From: Liolophura sinensis
Lineage: Eukaryota; Mollusca; Polyplacophora; Chitonida; Chitonidae
NCBI RefSeq assembly: GCF_032854445.1
Contig: NC_088297.1
Span: 24,625,127 to 24,689,126 of the forward strand
Direction of reading: 5' to 3'
Length of the DNA stretch: 64,000 nucleotides
In this document: positions 47,301 through 59,959 of the stretch, one piece after another
Position numbering within the stretch: position 1 is the first letter of the stretch
Layout of the letters: the number at the start of each line of letters is the position of its first letter
Notes under the pieces: model-generated
Databases searched by the model: none
Seen by the model: only the letters and a program-made list of their open reading frames with translations
What the model was told of the DNA's origin: nothing
Program-made: the position numbers and the translations under genes

Positions 47301-48065
47301 GACGGCCAGCATCATGGTGGGAGGAAACCGGGCAGAACCCGGGGGAAACCCACGAACATCGGCAGGTTTATGGAAGATCGTCCCACGTACGGTAGCAGTG
47401 CCATTCACAGTTCAAAGTTTATACATATAATCGATTTCACATCTGAAATTGTGATTGTTAGACTAGATAAATGTAATTTTATGAAAGATGACTGAAATGT
47501 AATATGAAGCATAATAGCACGGATAGTGACAATTTTCTAGAGTTGTATTTCTATGTACAGGTCTTCGGATTGGAAAACGCCGTAATAAGACACGAGCAAT
47601 CCACCCTTCGCGTGAAAGATATGATATCGATATTTTAAACTTTCCATTCATCACTTTAAGAATGAAAGTATGCAGATACATGTGAATCCATTGACTCATT
47701 CATTGTTTAGTTCGTTTTATGGATTTTTATAATATATTCCCCCGCCCCCAAAAAACACATGGTGGCTCAATGCGGTGACATCAGAGGCTGAGATGAAGAT
47801 CCACTTGGTACCATCGCTGAATGTGTTTACACTGTTGATTATTTTAACTTCATCGCTGTGTAACTTAGGTGAATATGACAGCGTATTACATTAGTTGTTC
47901 TGCTTTGACCTAAAACAGACGTGGTGAAATTCACACATTTCTTTTGTAGGATTTCATATCTATGTCACGACTTATTATTCTTTGATATTTTGTTTACAGC
48001 TGATTGGGGCTATTTTGGCTTTTGGTCTCACCAGAGCTGTTCATAACTCACATAAAATCGTCTGA
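41381..48065 (+). CDS. tetraspanin
   Basis: Four-pass plasma or endosomal membrane protein that organises other membrane proteins into microdomains. Seven exons: 41381-41443, 42281-42496, 43296-43370, 44211-44321, 44797-45003, 46058-46141, 48000-48065. All junctions are GT-AG and phase 0, giving 273 residues, a typical length. Membrane segments: residues about 10-30 (starting ISLLIFNLVFL), about 67-86 (ALISVGVVILFLSLLGFIGA), about 92-115 (CLLILYGVVVLVLVLIQ), about 238-262 (IIIGGAVVLTIQLIGAILAF). The large loop has the hallmark GECCGI, then FTCC, NCT and GC, that is the six-cysteine pattern. N-glycosylation sites there are NTT, NRS and NCT. Juxtamembrane CRKC and CKESKC fit palmitoylation. The start ATG follows ATTTGCAAG-type leader and matches the family N-terminus. 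Which vertebrate subgroup it matches is not clear, so no symbol is given. Confidence 0.95.
45647..45895. repeat. 38-bp tandem repeat, about 7 copies, tetraspanin intron 5
   Basis: AAGCAGTATGACGTATGTAA plus CACGTAGCAAAATACGAC, with 31-bp variants lacking AATACG. Confidence 0.92.
46290..46618 (-). repeat. SINE family A with 51-bp insertion, tetraspanin intron 6
   Basis: Typical words TTTATTTATTTGTTTATTTG, GGTGGGAGGAAACCGGACAG and GAACTCACAGCGACCGCATT. The body is interrupted at 46453-46503 by non-SINE DNA, flanked on both sides by TCCCACGTACGGT. Confidence 0.85.
46690..46772 (+). repeat. SINE family A fragment
   Basis: GGTAGCTGTGAGTGCAAGAC, GATACTGGCTTCCTCTCCTG and TATGTGGGAAGGCCTGTCTG. Confidence 0.6.
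46960..47135 (+). repeat. tRNA-headed SINE, diverged
   Basis: B-box-like GAGTTCGAATCCAGC at about 47007 and a family A-like end AAGTATTCTTGAGTACGGTA. Just after it, 47157-47230 holds short repeats of GTGACCTGGGCCTG. Confidence 0.55.
47240..47393 (-). repeat. SINE family A, 5'-truncated
   Basis: TTTATTTATTACATTGATTG through GATCGTCCCACGTACGGT, where SINE similarity stops. The flank that follows (47394-47444) is the segment also found inside the SINE at 46290-46618. Confidence 0.85.
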
Positions 48066-48351
48066 GGTTTATGGATCAGATGTTGAAATCCAAGATGGCC
48101 GCTCAGTTGAGCAGGTACAAGGTGGTTTAATCCGAAATGAAAACCTCAATATTATAAGAAGACAAAGCCGCGATTGGCCAGATCAAAACTTCACCACATT
48201 CGTGCTGTGGGAAATAATGGGTTTTCAAGTTTCCTATCCAGACAGGAAACGATAACTCCGTTTTGATGATATCACACTGTGCTGATTGTAAATGATTTCA
48301 ACCAGGCGGGAGAAATTCGGCAACCTTATTTCATATGAAGCGAAAGCCTGT

Positions 48352-48357
48352 AATAAA
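48352..48357 (+). other. likely polyadenylation signal of the tetraspanin
   Basis: AATAAA 290 bp after the stop codon, the first canonical signal downstream. Confidence 0.5.
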
Positions 48358-48649
48358 AACTAGATATTGAGAATGTTGTATTTGACGATAGTTTTATACA
48401 ACTCAGAAAACGAATGGGATTGTAAACTATTAATGAACTCGGACATATCATTGTTTGTTTTCAAGATACACGGCACATATAATACAGATTTCCGTGAATT
48501 TATTTTTCTTCCTATTCATAATTATTATTGTAAGAGTTCCTGCACGTTTTACCTTGTACATTTATACTGTATATACATTTACATTCAAAAGTATGTTAGT
48601 GTCTACAATATTAAATCATTAAATCATATCCCTTAGATAAGTCCAGTTC

Positions 48650-48797
48650 ATGGTACATTCTTCTCCGGCCGTAGGTGAGAATGTCTGCCAGCATGGTCGT
48701 GGGTTTCCCCCGGGCATCTACCATACAGCTGGCCGCCATCGTATAGGTGAAACGTTCTTGAGTATGGCATAAAACACCAATCAAATAACTAACTATC

Positions 48798-48860
<63 letters not shown>

Positions 48861-48862
48861 AA
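48650..48862 (+). repeat. SINE family A with long (AAAT)n tail
   Basis: TTCTCCGGCCGTAGGTGAGA, GTCGTGGGTTTCCCCCGGGC and ATAAAACACCAATCAAATAA, then about 15 AAAT units at 48800-48861. The long pure tail suggests a fairly young insertion. Confidence 0.8.
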
Positions 48863-48869
48863 TATATAT

Positions 48870-50040
48870 CTTTGATCTAAAACTTGTATACGACGAGCTT
48901 AGCAGTAATTGTACGTCAGATTTTGTTACAGTTATACGAGTATTTTTTTAAGATAAGGCTGATGGGATAATAATACCCAACAAGCAGTTGATCATGTATA
49001 GCGTGTTTGGTGAGTTGTATGGTTAATTTCCTCCCTCCTATTTCGTCTTTTATCAAGCCCATGTATTATAAAGGATTTGAGATGTGGCTTGTTCAAGTCT
49101 ATGTGTCCTATGAAAGTCAGGTAGAGCTTTCTGTCTGTTGTGGCAAGTTCTTTTGTTGAACACTCTTTCACTCCTATGCGGCGTGCCACAAGGTTCAGTT
49201 CTTTGTGCGTCTTGACTTTTGTTGCGAGCCTATATTAACGGTATGTATGCGTCTGTGTTTTTTTATTTTATTTTTTTTATTTCAGCGACATATTATTTGT
49301 TGGTGACCTTTATACGATTCGCTATTTTATTGTAATTTTTAGCTCGGTATAGATCCAGTCACGATGAATTATTTATTCGAAATGATGACCTCCTTTGAAA
49401 AACACAAGTTATTTCCATGTGTAAAGTCAAATTTTAGTTGTCATTAATTGACTCAAGACGGTACGCTAAAGTCTTGATATTGACAGTCATATTCGGGATC
49501 AGATGTGATGTCTTTCAGAGTTACTTCCCTTCTCCTAGTATGTAGATAATCTGAATACCGAATAATGATTAAGAATTCCGTGGAAAATGAAGCATAACCG
49601 CATTCATATTTGTCTTTTCTATGAAACATTAATATTTTAATTCTGTAGCAACTTTGTACTGGTGTAATATTTTGTTTCAAAAACAAGCCGTTAGGCTAAT
49701 TCCACACGTCGGAAGTACAGGAAATACTGTACAGGTCTTACTCAATGTTTAGCTAATACTCACTGAGTTAATAGCTAAACACTTCTCAAGAATTTTGCTG
49801 TTACAGGACGGCGGTGAGTATATTATTTTTGAGATGGGGAACAAACCAGAGAGTGTGAAGTAAAGCTAAAGCACCATTATGGTGGTAATTTTTTCCACGT
49901 GTTGGAAAAGGTGGTCTCCCGTGAGCGTCGTGAAACATAACACACGGACCGCTTTATATTGCGACCAAGGCCCCGACACCAAGGGAAGCTATGATGGGTG
50001 ATAAGGGCCACAGTATCCCTCCAGTAGTACCAAGGGCGAT
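48870..50040. other. no gene recognised
   Basis: AT-rich sequence with short open frames only. No family repeat seen. Confidence 0.4.
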
Positions 50041-50045
50041 AATGC

Positions 50046-50162
50046 GAAGGGGCGAAGTTGCGATACAACTTCATCCCTTCGTTCTATCGCAACTTCGCCC
50101 CATCACATCTCAACCTCGGATTATCGTCTCGTCGCCTCCCCACATCGCAACTTCGCCCCTTC
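50046..50162. repeat. inverted repeat, 19 bp arms
   Basis: GAAGGGGCGAAGTTGCGAT at 50046-50064 has a 16-base inverted partner at 50086-50101 and a full 19-base inverted partner at 50144-50162. Two alternative hairpins are possible. Confidence 0.9.
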
Positions 50163-50940
50163 ACTTCATCGTCCTTTATATTACCGAAGGAATACTTTGA
50201 CCCTTACCAGCCATCATATGAAGCAATGGGATCTTTCCTTCCGGTGAATCGTACTGAATCCACGCCTTGCGTGATCCGGCTATTGAAAGGTAAACTCTTT
50301 AACCAACGATTCGGTCAAGGCACAGCCCCCAGGACACTTAAATGATTGATCTTTTAATTTTAATAGAAAGTCTGTTGTCTGAGTGATGCTAGAATGTATT
50401 CCGTTCTTATAAAATAATGCTCTGTCATACTCAACATAATATCCTGATAGTCTGACAAAATCTTTTTGTTGAATTTATAGAATATGTGTGTTATAGTTAA
50501 CAGAACAATCTGCTGTAGTAACAGACTACATTCTAGCATCACTCTTGTTCCAAGCTCGGGCGTTGAGGCTGGAAAGTGGTACATGTATGTCAGAAAAAGG
50601 GCAGGGGCGCTTTTATTTCAATCCCTGTTTTCAACAACAGAATTCACAGAGTTAACTATGAATTTACACACTTTGTTAAACTGATTTGTTAAAAAGATAA
50701 ACTGAAATGTGTGCCAAAGAAACTCCGTAATGAGTCCGCCCCGCGAATAACCTTCAGGTGTATGCGCGGAAGAACATAGAAAGAAGTGTGATTCAGCCTC
50801 ACCGATATGACACAAACCAGCTGAGGGATAAATTCATGGTTGTTTTTACAGAGACGAAAGTTTATAGACCATACAAAATGGGAAGGCTTTTCTCATGCAG
50901 TGATGGTGGTGTGGGGTGGGTCTGGAGGTGGGGGTTCAGT
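50163..50940. other. no gene recognised
   Basis: Short open frames only. No repeat or family match is seen. Confidence 0.4.
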
Positions 50941-50946
50941 TTTATA

Positions 50947-51465
50947 AGTGGAGGAAACCTGCAACCAAAGTTATACGTAATAAAGCAAGCCCTCTTAACA
51001 TTGCAAGTTTTATGAATGGAGGCAACCTCCAACCAAAGTTATACGTAATAAAGCAAGCCCTCTTAACATTGCAAGTTTTATGGGTAGAGGCAACCTCCAA
51101 CCAAAGTTATACGTAATAAAGCAAGCCCTCTTAACATTGCAAGTTTTATGAGTAGAGGCAACCTCCAACCAAAGTTATACGTAATAAAGCAAGCCCTCTT
51201 AACATTGCAAGTTTTATGAATGGAGGCAACCTCCAACCAAAGTTATACGTAATAAAGCAAGCCCTCTTAACATTGCAAGTTTTATGAGTAGAGGCAACCT
51301 CCAACCAAAGTTATACGTAATAAAGCAAGCCCTCTTAACATTGCAAGTTTTATGAGTAGAGGCAACCTCCAACCAAAGTTATACGTAATAAAGCAAGCAC
51401 TCTTAACCTTGCAAGTTTTATGAGTGGAGGCAACCTCCAACCAAAGTTATACGTAATAAAGTAAG
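50947..51465. repeat. 68-bp minisatellite, about 7.6 copies
   Basis: GAGGCAACCTCCAACCAAAG, TTATACGTAATAAAGCAAGC and CCTCTTAACATTGCAAGTTT repeat from one unit to the next at 68 bases (for example 51019, 51087). GGGTA, GAATGG and GAGTA variants distinguish units. Confidence 0.95.
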
Positions 51466-51639
51466 TACTCTTATCCAAGAATATAGTCAGAAACCTAAAG
51501 TTTTTAGCATTTAGATAAAGTTAATTTTTATTTCTGCATGTAGGCCTATAATTCCTTTTAGTGAAGCATATTCATTACCGAGCCTATAAACATTTCAATC
51601 GTTCTTAAATTTTGTTCATCATAGGAAAGTAGTTGTCTA

Positions 51640-54600
51640 TTTAAAGAATCATGAGAACGAGATATTCATTATTCGAAACAGGAAAAGGACTACATATTCA
51701 TTACTCCGAACTACACATCTTGAATAACAGATGTTCATTATCTGAAAACCGCTCATCATATGGATCAGATAGCCATTGCTGAAAGCGACGCAGAATGATG
51801 ACCAGATATCCATGTTCAAACCAACAGAAGAAGATGACGAGATATTCATGATTCAAAACTCCACAGCCTCAGGGCCACATATTCATTATTCAAAACTCTA
51901 CATCATGAGGACCACCTATTCATTATTCAAAACTCTACAGCATGAGGACCACACATTCATTATTCAAAACTCCACAGCATGTGGACCACACATTCATTAT
52001 TCAAAACTCCACAGCATGTGGACCACACATTCATTATTCAAAACTCTACAGCATGAGGACCACACATTCATTATTCAAAACTCTACATCATGTGGACCAC
52101 ACATTCATTACTCAAAACTCCACAGAATGAGGACCACACACTTATTATTCAAAACTCTACATCATGTGGACCACACATTCATTATTCAAAACTCTACATC
52201 ATGTGGACCACACATTCATTATTCAAAACTCCACAGCATGTGGACCACACATTCATTATTCAAAACTCTACAGCATGTGGACCACACATTCATTATTCAA
52301 AACCCCACAGCATGTGGACCACACATTCATTATTCAAAACTCTACAGCATGTGGACCACACATTCATTATTCAAAACTCCACAGAATGAGGACCACACAT
52401 TCATTATTCAAAACTCTACATCATGTGGACCACACATTCATTATTCAAAACTCCACAGAATGAGGACCACACATTCATTATTCAAAACTCTACAGCATGA
52501 GGACCACACATTCATTATTCAAAACTCCACAACATGTGGACCACACATTCATTATTCAAAACTCTACATCATGTGGACCACACATTCATTATTCAAAACT
52601 CCAGAGAATGAGGACCACACATTCATTATTCAAAACTCCACAGCATGTGGACCACACATTCATTATTCAAAACTCCACAGAATGAGGACCACACATTCAT
52701 TATTCAAAACTCCACAGAATGAGGACCACACATTCATTATTCAAAACTCTACATCATGTGGACCACATATTCATTATTCAAAACTCCACAGCATGTGGAC
52801 CACACATTCATTATTCAAAACTCCACAGAATGTGGACCACACATTCATTATTCAAAACTCTACAGCATGAGGACCACACATTCATTATTCAAAACTCCAC
52901 AGCATGTGGACCACACATTCATTATTCAAAACTCTACATCATGTGGACCACACATTCATTATTCAAAACTCCACAGCATGTGGACCACACATTCATTATT
53001 CAAAACTCTACATCATGTGGACCACACATTCATTATTCAAAACTCCACAGAATGAGGACCACACATTCATTATTCAAAACTCCACAACATGTGGACCACA
53101 CATTCATTATTCAAAACTCTACATCATGTGGACCACACATTCATTATTCAAAACTCCACAGAATGAGGACCACACATTCATTATTCAAAACTCCACAGCA
53201 TGTGGACCACACATTCATTATTCAAAACTCCACAGAATGAGGACCACACATTCATTATTCAAAACTCCACAGAATGAGGACCACACATTCATTATTCAAA
53301 ACTCTACATCATGTGGACCACATATTCATTATTCAAAACTCCACAGCATGTGGACCACACATTCATTATTCAAAACTCCACAGAATGTGGACCACACATT
53401 CATTATTCAAAACTCTACAGCATGAGGACCACACATTCATTATTCAAAACTCCACAGCATGTGGACCACACATTCATTATTCAAAACTCTACATCATGTG
53501 GACCACACATTCATTATTCAAAACTCCACAGCATGTGGACCACACATTCATTATTCAAAACTCCACAGCATGTGGACCACACATTCATTATTCAAAACTC
53601 TACATCATGTGGACCACATATTCATTATTCAAAACTCCACAGCATGTGGACCACACATTCATTATTCAAAACTCCACAGCATGTGGACCACACATTCATT
53701 ATTCAAAACTCTACAGCATGAGGACCACACATTCATTATTCAAAACTCCACAGCATGTGGACCACACATTCATTATTCAAAACTCTACATCATGTGGACC
53801 ACACATTCATTATTCAAAACTCCACAGCATGTGGACCACACATTCATTATTCAAAACTCTACATCATGTGGACCACACATTCATTATTCAAAACTCCACA
53901 GCATGTGGACCACACATTCATTATTCAAAAACTCCACAGCATGTGGACCACACATTCATTATTCAAAACTCCACAGCATGTGGACCACACATTCATTATT
54001 CAAAACTCTACATCATGTGGACCACACATTCATTATTCAAAACTCCACAGCATGTGGACCACACATTCATTATTCAAAACTCTACAGCATGTGGACCACA
54101 CATTCATTATTCAAAACTCCACAGAATGAGGACCACACATTCATTATTCAAAACTCTACGTCATGTGGACCACACATTCATTATTCAAAACTCCACAGAA
54201 TGTGGACCACACATTCATTATTCAAAACTCCACAGCATGTGGACCACACATTCATTATTCAAAATTCTACATCATGTGGACCACACATTCATTATTCAAA
54301 ACTCCACAGCATGTGGACCACACATTCATTATTCAAAACTCTACATCATGTGGACCACACATTCATTATTCAAAACTCCAGAGAATGAGGACCACACATT
54401 CATTATTCAAAACTCTACAGCATGAGGACCACACATTCATTATTCAAAACTCTACAGCATGAGGACCACACATTCATTATTCAAAACTCCACAGCATGAG
54501 GACCACATATTCATTATTCAAAACTCCACAGCATGTGGACCACACATTCATCATTCAAAACTCTACAGCATGAGGACCACACATTCATTATTCAAAACTC

Positions 54601-57600
54601 CACAGCATGTGGACCACACATTCATTATTCAAAACTCCACAGAATGAGGACCACACATTCATTATTCAAAACTCCACAGCATGTAGACCACACATTCATT
54701 ATTCAAAACTCTACATCATGTGGACCACACATTCATTATTCAAAACTCCACAGAATGAGGACCACACATTCATTATTCAAAACTCCACAGCATGTGGACC
54801 ACACATTCATTATTCAAAACTCCACAGAATGAAGACCACACATTCATTATTCAAAACTCTACAGCATGAGGACCACACATTCATTATTCAAAACTCCACA
54901 GCATGTGGACCACACATTCATTATCCAAAACTCTACAGCATGTGGACCACACATTCATTATTCAAAACTCCACAGAATGAGGACCACACATTCATTATTC
55001 AAAACTCCACAGCATGTGGACCACACATTCATTATTCAAAACTCCACAGCATGTGGACCACACATTCATTATTCAAAACTCCACAGAATGAGGACCACAC
55101 ATTCATTATTCAAAACTCCACAGCATGTGGACCACACATTCATTATTCAAAACTCCACAGAATGAGGACCACACATTCATTATTCAAAACTCTACATCAT
55201 GTGGACCACATATTCATTATTCAAAACTCCACAGCATGTGGACCACACATTCATTATTCAAAACTCCACAGCATGTGGACCACACATTCATTATTCAAAA
55301 CTCCACAGCATGAGGACCACATATTCATTATTCAAAACTCCACAGCATGTGGACCACACATTCATCATTCAAAACTCTACAGCATGAGGACCACACATTC
55401 ATTATTCAAAACTCCACAGCATGTGGACCACACATTCATTATTCAAAACTCCACAGAATGAGGACCACACATTCATTATTCAAAACTCCACAGCATGTGG
55501 ACCACACATTCATTATTCAAAACTCCACAGAATGAGGACCACACATTCATTATTCAAAACTCCACAGAATGAGGACCACACATTCATTATTCAAAACTCT
55601 ACAGCATGAGGACCACACATTCATTATTCAAAACTCCACAGAATGAGGACCACACATTCATTATTCAAAACTCCACAGAATGAGGACCACACATTCATTA
55701 TTCAAAACTCTACATCATGTGGACCACATATTCATTATTCAAAACTCCACAGCATGTGGACCACACATTCATTATTCAAAACTCCACAGCATGTGGACCA
55801 CACATTCATTATTCAAAACTCTACAGCATGAGGACCACACATTCATTATTCAAAACTCCACAGCATGTGGACCACACATTCATTATTCAAAACTCCACAG
55901 CATGTGGACCACACATTCATTATTCAAAACTCCACAGCATGTGGACCACACATTCATTATTCAAAACTCCACAGCATGTGGACCACACATTCATTATTCA
56001 AAACTCCACAGCATGTGAACCACACATTCATTATTCAAAACTCCACAGCATGTGGACCACACATTTATTATTCAAAACTCTACAGCATGAGGACCACACA
56101 TTCATTATTCAAAACTCTACAGCATGTGGACCACACATTCATTATTCAAAACTCCACAGAATGAGGACCACACATTCATTATTCAAAACTCTACATCATG
56201 TGGACCACACATTCATTATTCAAAACTCTACATCATGTGGACCACACATTCATTATTCAAAACTCCACAGCATGTGGACCACACATTCATTATTCAAAAC
56301 TCCACAGCATGTGGACCACACATTCATTATTCAAAACTCTACATCATGTGGACCACACATTCATTATTCAAAACTCCACAGAATGAGGACCACACATTCA
56401 TTATTCAAAACTCTACAGCATGAGGACCACACATTCATTATTCAAAACTCCACAGAATGAGGACCACACATTCATTATTCAAAACTCCACAGCATGAGGA
56501 CCACACATTCATTATTCAAAACTCTACATCATGTGGACCACACATTCATTATTCAAAACTCTACATCATGTGGACCACACATTCATTATTCAAAACTCCA
56601 CAGAATGAGGACCACACATTCATTATTCAAAACTCCACAGAATGAGGACCACACATTCATTATTCAAAACTCTACAGCATGAGGACCACATATTCATTAT
56701 TCAAAACTCCACAGCATGTGGACCACACATTCATTATTCAAAACTCTACAGCATGAGGACCACATATTCATTATTCAAAACTCCACAGCATGTGGACCAC
56801 ACATTTATTATTCAAAACTCCACAGAATGAGGACCACACATTCATTATTCAAAACTCCACAGCATGTGGACCACACATTCATTATTCAGAACTCCACAGA
56901 ATGAGGACCACACATTCATTATTCAAAACTCCACAGAATGAGGACCACACATTCATTATTCAAAACTCTACAGCATGAGGACCACACATTCATTATTCAA
57001 AACTCCACAGCATGTGGACCACACATTCATTATTCAAAACTCTACATCATGTGGACCACACATTCATTATTCAAAACTCCACAGAATGAGGACCACACAT
57101 TCATTATTCAAAACTCTACATCATGTGGACCACACATTCATTATATAAAACTCCACAGCATGTGGACCACACATTCATTATTCAAAACTCCACAGCATGT
57201 GGACCACACATTCATTATTCAAAACTCCACAGAATGAGGACCACACATTCATTATTCAAAACTCCACAGCATGTGGACCACACATTCATTATTCAAAACT
57301 CCACAGCATGTGGACCACACATTCATTATTCAAAACTCTACATCATGTGGACCACACATTCATTATTCAAAACTCCACAGCATGTGGACCACACATTCAT
57401 TATTCAAAACTCCACAGAATGAGGATCACACATTCATTATTCAAAACTCCACAGCATGTGGACCACACATTCATTATTCAAAACTCCACAGAATGAGGAC
57501 CACATATTCATTATTCAAAACTCCACAGCACGAAGACCACACATTCTTTATTCGAAACACAAGAGATATTCACTATTCACAACACAACAGCATGGGGGCC

Positions 57601-57770
57601 ACATATTCATTATTTAAAACTCACAAGCATAACGACCAGACATTTATTTTTCAAACTACGGTGCATTAGGACCAGATATTCGTTAAATAAAACTAAGAAT
57701 CAGATAGTCATACCTTACCACTACGCATCAAACATTTAGTATTCATAGCTACGAAGTGCAAGTACCAGAT
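51640..57770. repeat. 37-bp satellite, about 154 copies with decayed borders
   Basis: The core at 51838-57535 repeats GTGGACCACACATTCATTAT plus TCAAAACTCCACAGCAT with almost no length change. Four linked monomer types dominate: CTACATCATGTGG, CCACAGAATGAGG, CTACAGCATGAGG and CCACAGCATGTGG. The borders (51640-51838 and 57535-57770) hold strongly diverged units such as GATATTCATTATTCGAAACA. Since 37 is not a multiple of three, all three plus frames cycle through the same 37-residue pattern, with stops where a monomer carries ATGAGG. The open frames (up to 383 codons) are by-products. Confidence 0.97.
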
Positions 57771-57782
57771 AATCACTATTTA

Positions 57783-58053
57783 AAATTATTTATTTCTTTG
57801 TTTGATTGGTGTTTTACGCCGTACTCAAGAATATTTCACTTATACGACGGCGGCCAGGATTATGGTGGGTGGAAACCGGGCAGAGCCCGGGGGAAACCCA
57901 CGACCATCAGCAGGTTGCTGGGAGACCTTCCCACTTACGGCCAGAGAGGAAGCCAGCATGAGCTGGACTTGAACTCACAGCGACCGATTTGGTGAGAGAC
58001 TTTTGGGTCATTACGCTGTGCTAGCGCGCTAACCGACTGAGCCACGGAGGCCC
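57783..58053 (-). repeat. SINE family A, full length, best preserved copy
   Basis: From a TTTATTTC tail complement through GGCCAGGATTATGGTGGGTG to the head. On the minus strand the head reads GGGGCCTCCGTGGCTCAGTC then GGTTAGCGCGCTAG, an A-box-like TGGCTCAGTCGG, with a B-box-like GAGTTCAAGTCC further on. This copy defines the family's polymerase III promoter. Confidence 0.9.
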
Positions 58054-58205
58054 CCATTATGGTGGAAGGGAACCCAGCAGAGACAGGGGAAAACCTATTT
58101 AAAACCCCGCAGCATGAAAAAATGGCCACTATGACGATAAAGCATAAACCCCCGACCATCCGTAGGTTGCTGACAGATCTTCCCACGTAGGGCCGGAGAG
58201 GTGTC
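58054..58205 (-). repeat. second, partial SINE family A copy
   Basis: CATTATGGTGGAAGGGAACC, then a foreign stretch, then CCCGACCATCCGTAGGTTGC and GGGCCGGAGAGGTG. Abuts the full-length copy. Confidence 0.65.
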
Positions 58206-58911
58206 GACTTTGAGAAGAACCAAAACCCTTTTACTCTGGTCAGTTGCCAGACACGCAATGAAGGTTACCGTGGTAACAAAATGTTCGGACTTCACTTCCA
58301 TCAGCATTTCTTGTAAAACGTCATGTTAGGTTGAAATTTCAGCATTGTAGGAAATACATCAAGATGTGTGTGTTGATAAAGTATAATACCATAAAGTTTG
58401 GAAATATATTTTTTAGTCAAAGTTCATAAATTTCAACATAAATAGAAAGGAAAATGAATGCGCTCATGTATCCTGTGCGTACCCCGTACATCATTGAAGC
58501 ATGTAACAACAAACGAGATTTCAGAAGATGCCACACACAGCGTGCATTGGCAAATGCGGTCAAAAGGATGCGTCAGCCAAAGCTGCTGACACGGACACCC
58601 GCGTGAACCCTCACTAACTGGTCACAGCACTTGAGTGCTAACAAGGACAACTGGTATTTTGAAAACCAAGAACGTCTTACTTTGAAAACAGGGGAGGGTG
58701 GGTGAGGGGGAGTGGTAAAGGTTTTAGCATTGAGCTCGTGAGCCGTAATTAAAGTTGAATTGCTGTTGAATTAGGCCATTAAATTCGAATATTTATAGAA
58801 AATTTACCACTGCCACAAAGGAGGCCTGATATAAATTAAAAAAAAACACACACACTTGCCATCATTAAAAGTGAACAGCCAAGCTGTCGAAAAGAATTTA
58901 CGTACTAATTA
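58206..58911. other. no gene recognised
   Basis: Unique-looking sequence with one G-rich stretch at 58690-58720. No coding pattern seen. Confidence 0.4.
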
Positions 58912-59182
58912 TTTGCTTGATTGGAGCTTTACGACGTAGCAGCCACTCTCCAACATTTTCATCGTGTTGCCTGACTCAAACACTGGACACCAGACATGAC
59001 ACTTACCGGTCATGTCAAGGTATGTTGACACCTGACCGACCAGTACTTGGCATATATTCACTTACACATCGCGAGGAGAACCAAGGTTGCCAGTGTTAAA
59101 GTGCATGATATGACCTGACGTGGATTTGAACCCTTGTCTCCAGTCTGTGCTCTCTCTAACCACTCAACCACTGTGCTTTAGT
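58912..59182 (-). repeat. tRNA-headed SINE, family C
   Basis: On the minus strand AGTGGTTGAGTGGTTAGAGA gives an A-box and GGGTTCAAATCCACG a B-box, then a body ending in AAAGCTCCAATCAAGC. Distinct from family A. Confidence 0.6.
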
Positions 59183-59470
59183 ATTACAGACAAAAGGTCT
59201 ACAACACGTAAAACCATAGCTGCGTCTGGATTTAACTTCCTTTAGTACAAACTGAATGTTTTCAAACAAAACATGATAAAGTACAATACAACGAAATACC
59301 CGTCATCATTTCTATATATGTATGCTACTAGAGATACCATTTAGGTGTCAACACAAGGTATTTATTATGTATCACAGAAGTTCGGGGAAATGTTAAATAG
59401 GAATAATTGACAAAGAAACGTCACATCTGACTCACTGCCAGGCTCTGCGGTTACTCCAGTCATGACTATC

Positions 59471-59949
59471 CGTATAAAAACAGAATGACTGACGTCACGC
59501 TTCAAGAGAGTTTCTCCTCTTCTCTTAGTCAGGGGCGTATACGCATCAAATCAGCACTCACCCGTCGTAAACCATTGAATAGCGTACGGCCTTTCATGGG
59601 TTGGTCGTTACAAAAGCGATCTGTTTTGGTTGAGAAATATGTGTCACTTTGAGAACCTGAATATTATTTGTCTTCGTGACTCTTTTTTAAAAAAACTATC
59701 CTGTTTTCCCCTTTCTAAAAATAATCGACTCGCCCTGGTATGGTGACCATTCACGTCCGCGACGTCATTGACTCCTGCTGTAGGTAAACTTAAAACCAGG
59801 TCTGCAAGCAGATTTGTAATAGCGTTCTAACGGAGAGTGGATTAGTATCAGGCGAAGGACCAAAATATTTTGCTCGGATTAACGTGTGCCAGCTGTCACA
59901 TAGGCTCCGCATCCCCAACACGAGTTGCTCTCACCCGACTGAATTAAGG
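59471..59949 (+). promoter_or_regulatory. promoter-like cluster and possible 5' untranslated exon
   Basis: CCGTATAAAAACAG (TATA-like, 59471) is followed by TGACTGACGTCACGC (CRE, 59488), a second GACGTCAT at about 59760, and a strong donor GAATTAAG/GTAAGC at 59949. No coding start lies between. It could be the first exon of a gene that continues to the right of the window. Confidence 0.3.
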
Positions 59950-59959
59950 TAAGCTGTTT

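Noticed and set aside
51838-57535. CRISPR-like regular array
   Set aside because: Repeats are head to tail with no unique spacers, in an animal genome.
51776-57669. Dozens of open frames with a 37-residue repeat
   Set aside because: They are by-products of the 37-bp satellite, seen equally in all three plus frames.
57783-58053. tRNA gene
   Set aside because: A- and B-box-like words are present, but they belong to a SINE head. The intervening sequence does not form a tRNA and the body continues into SINE sequence.
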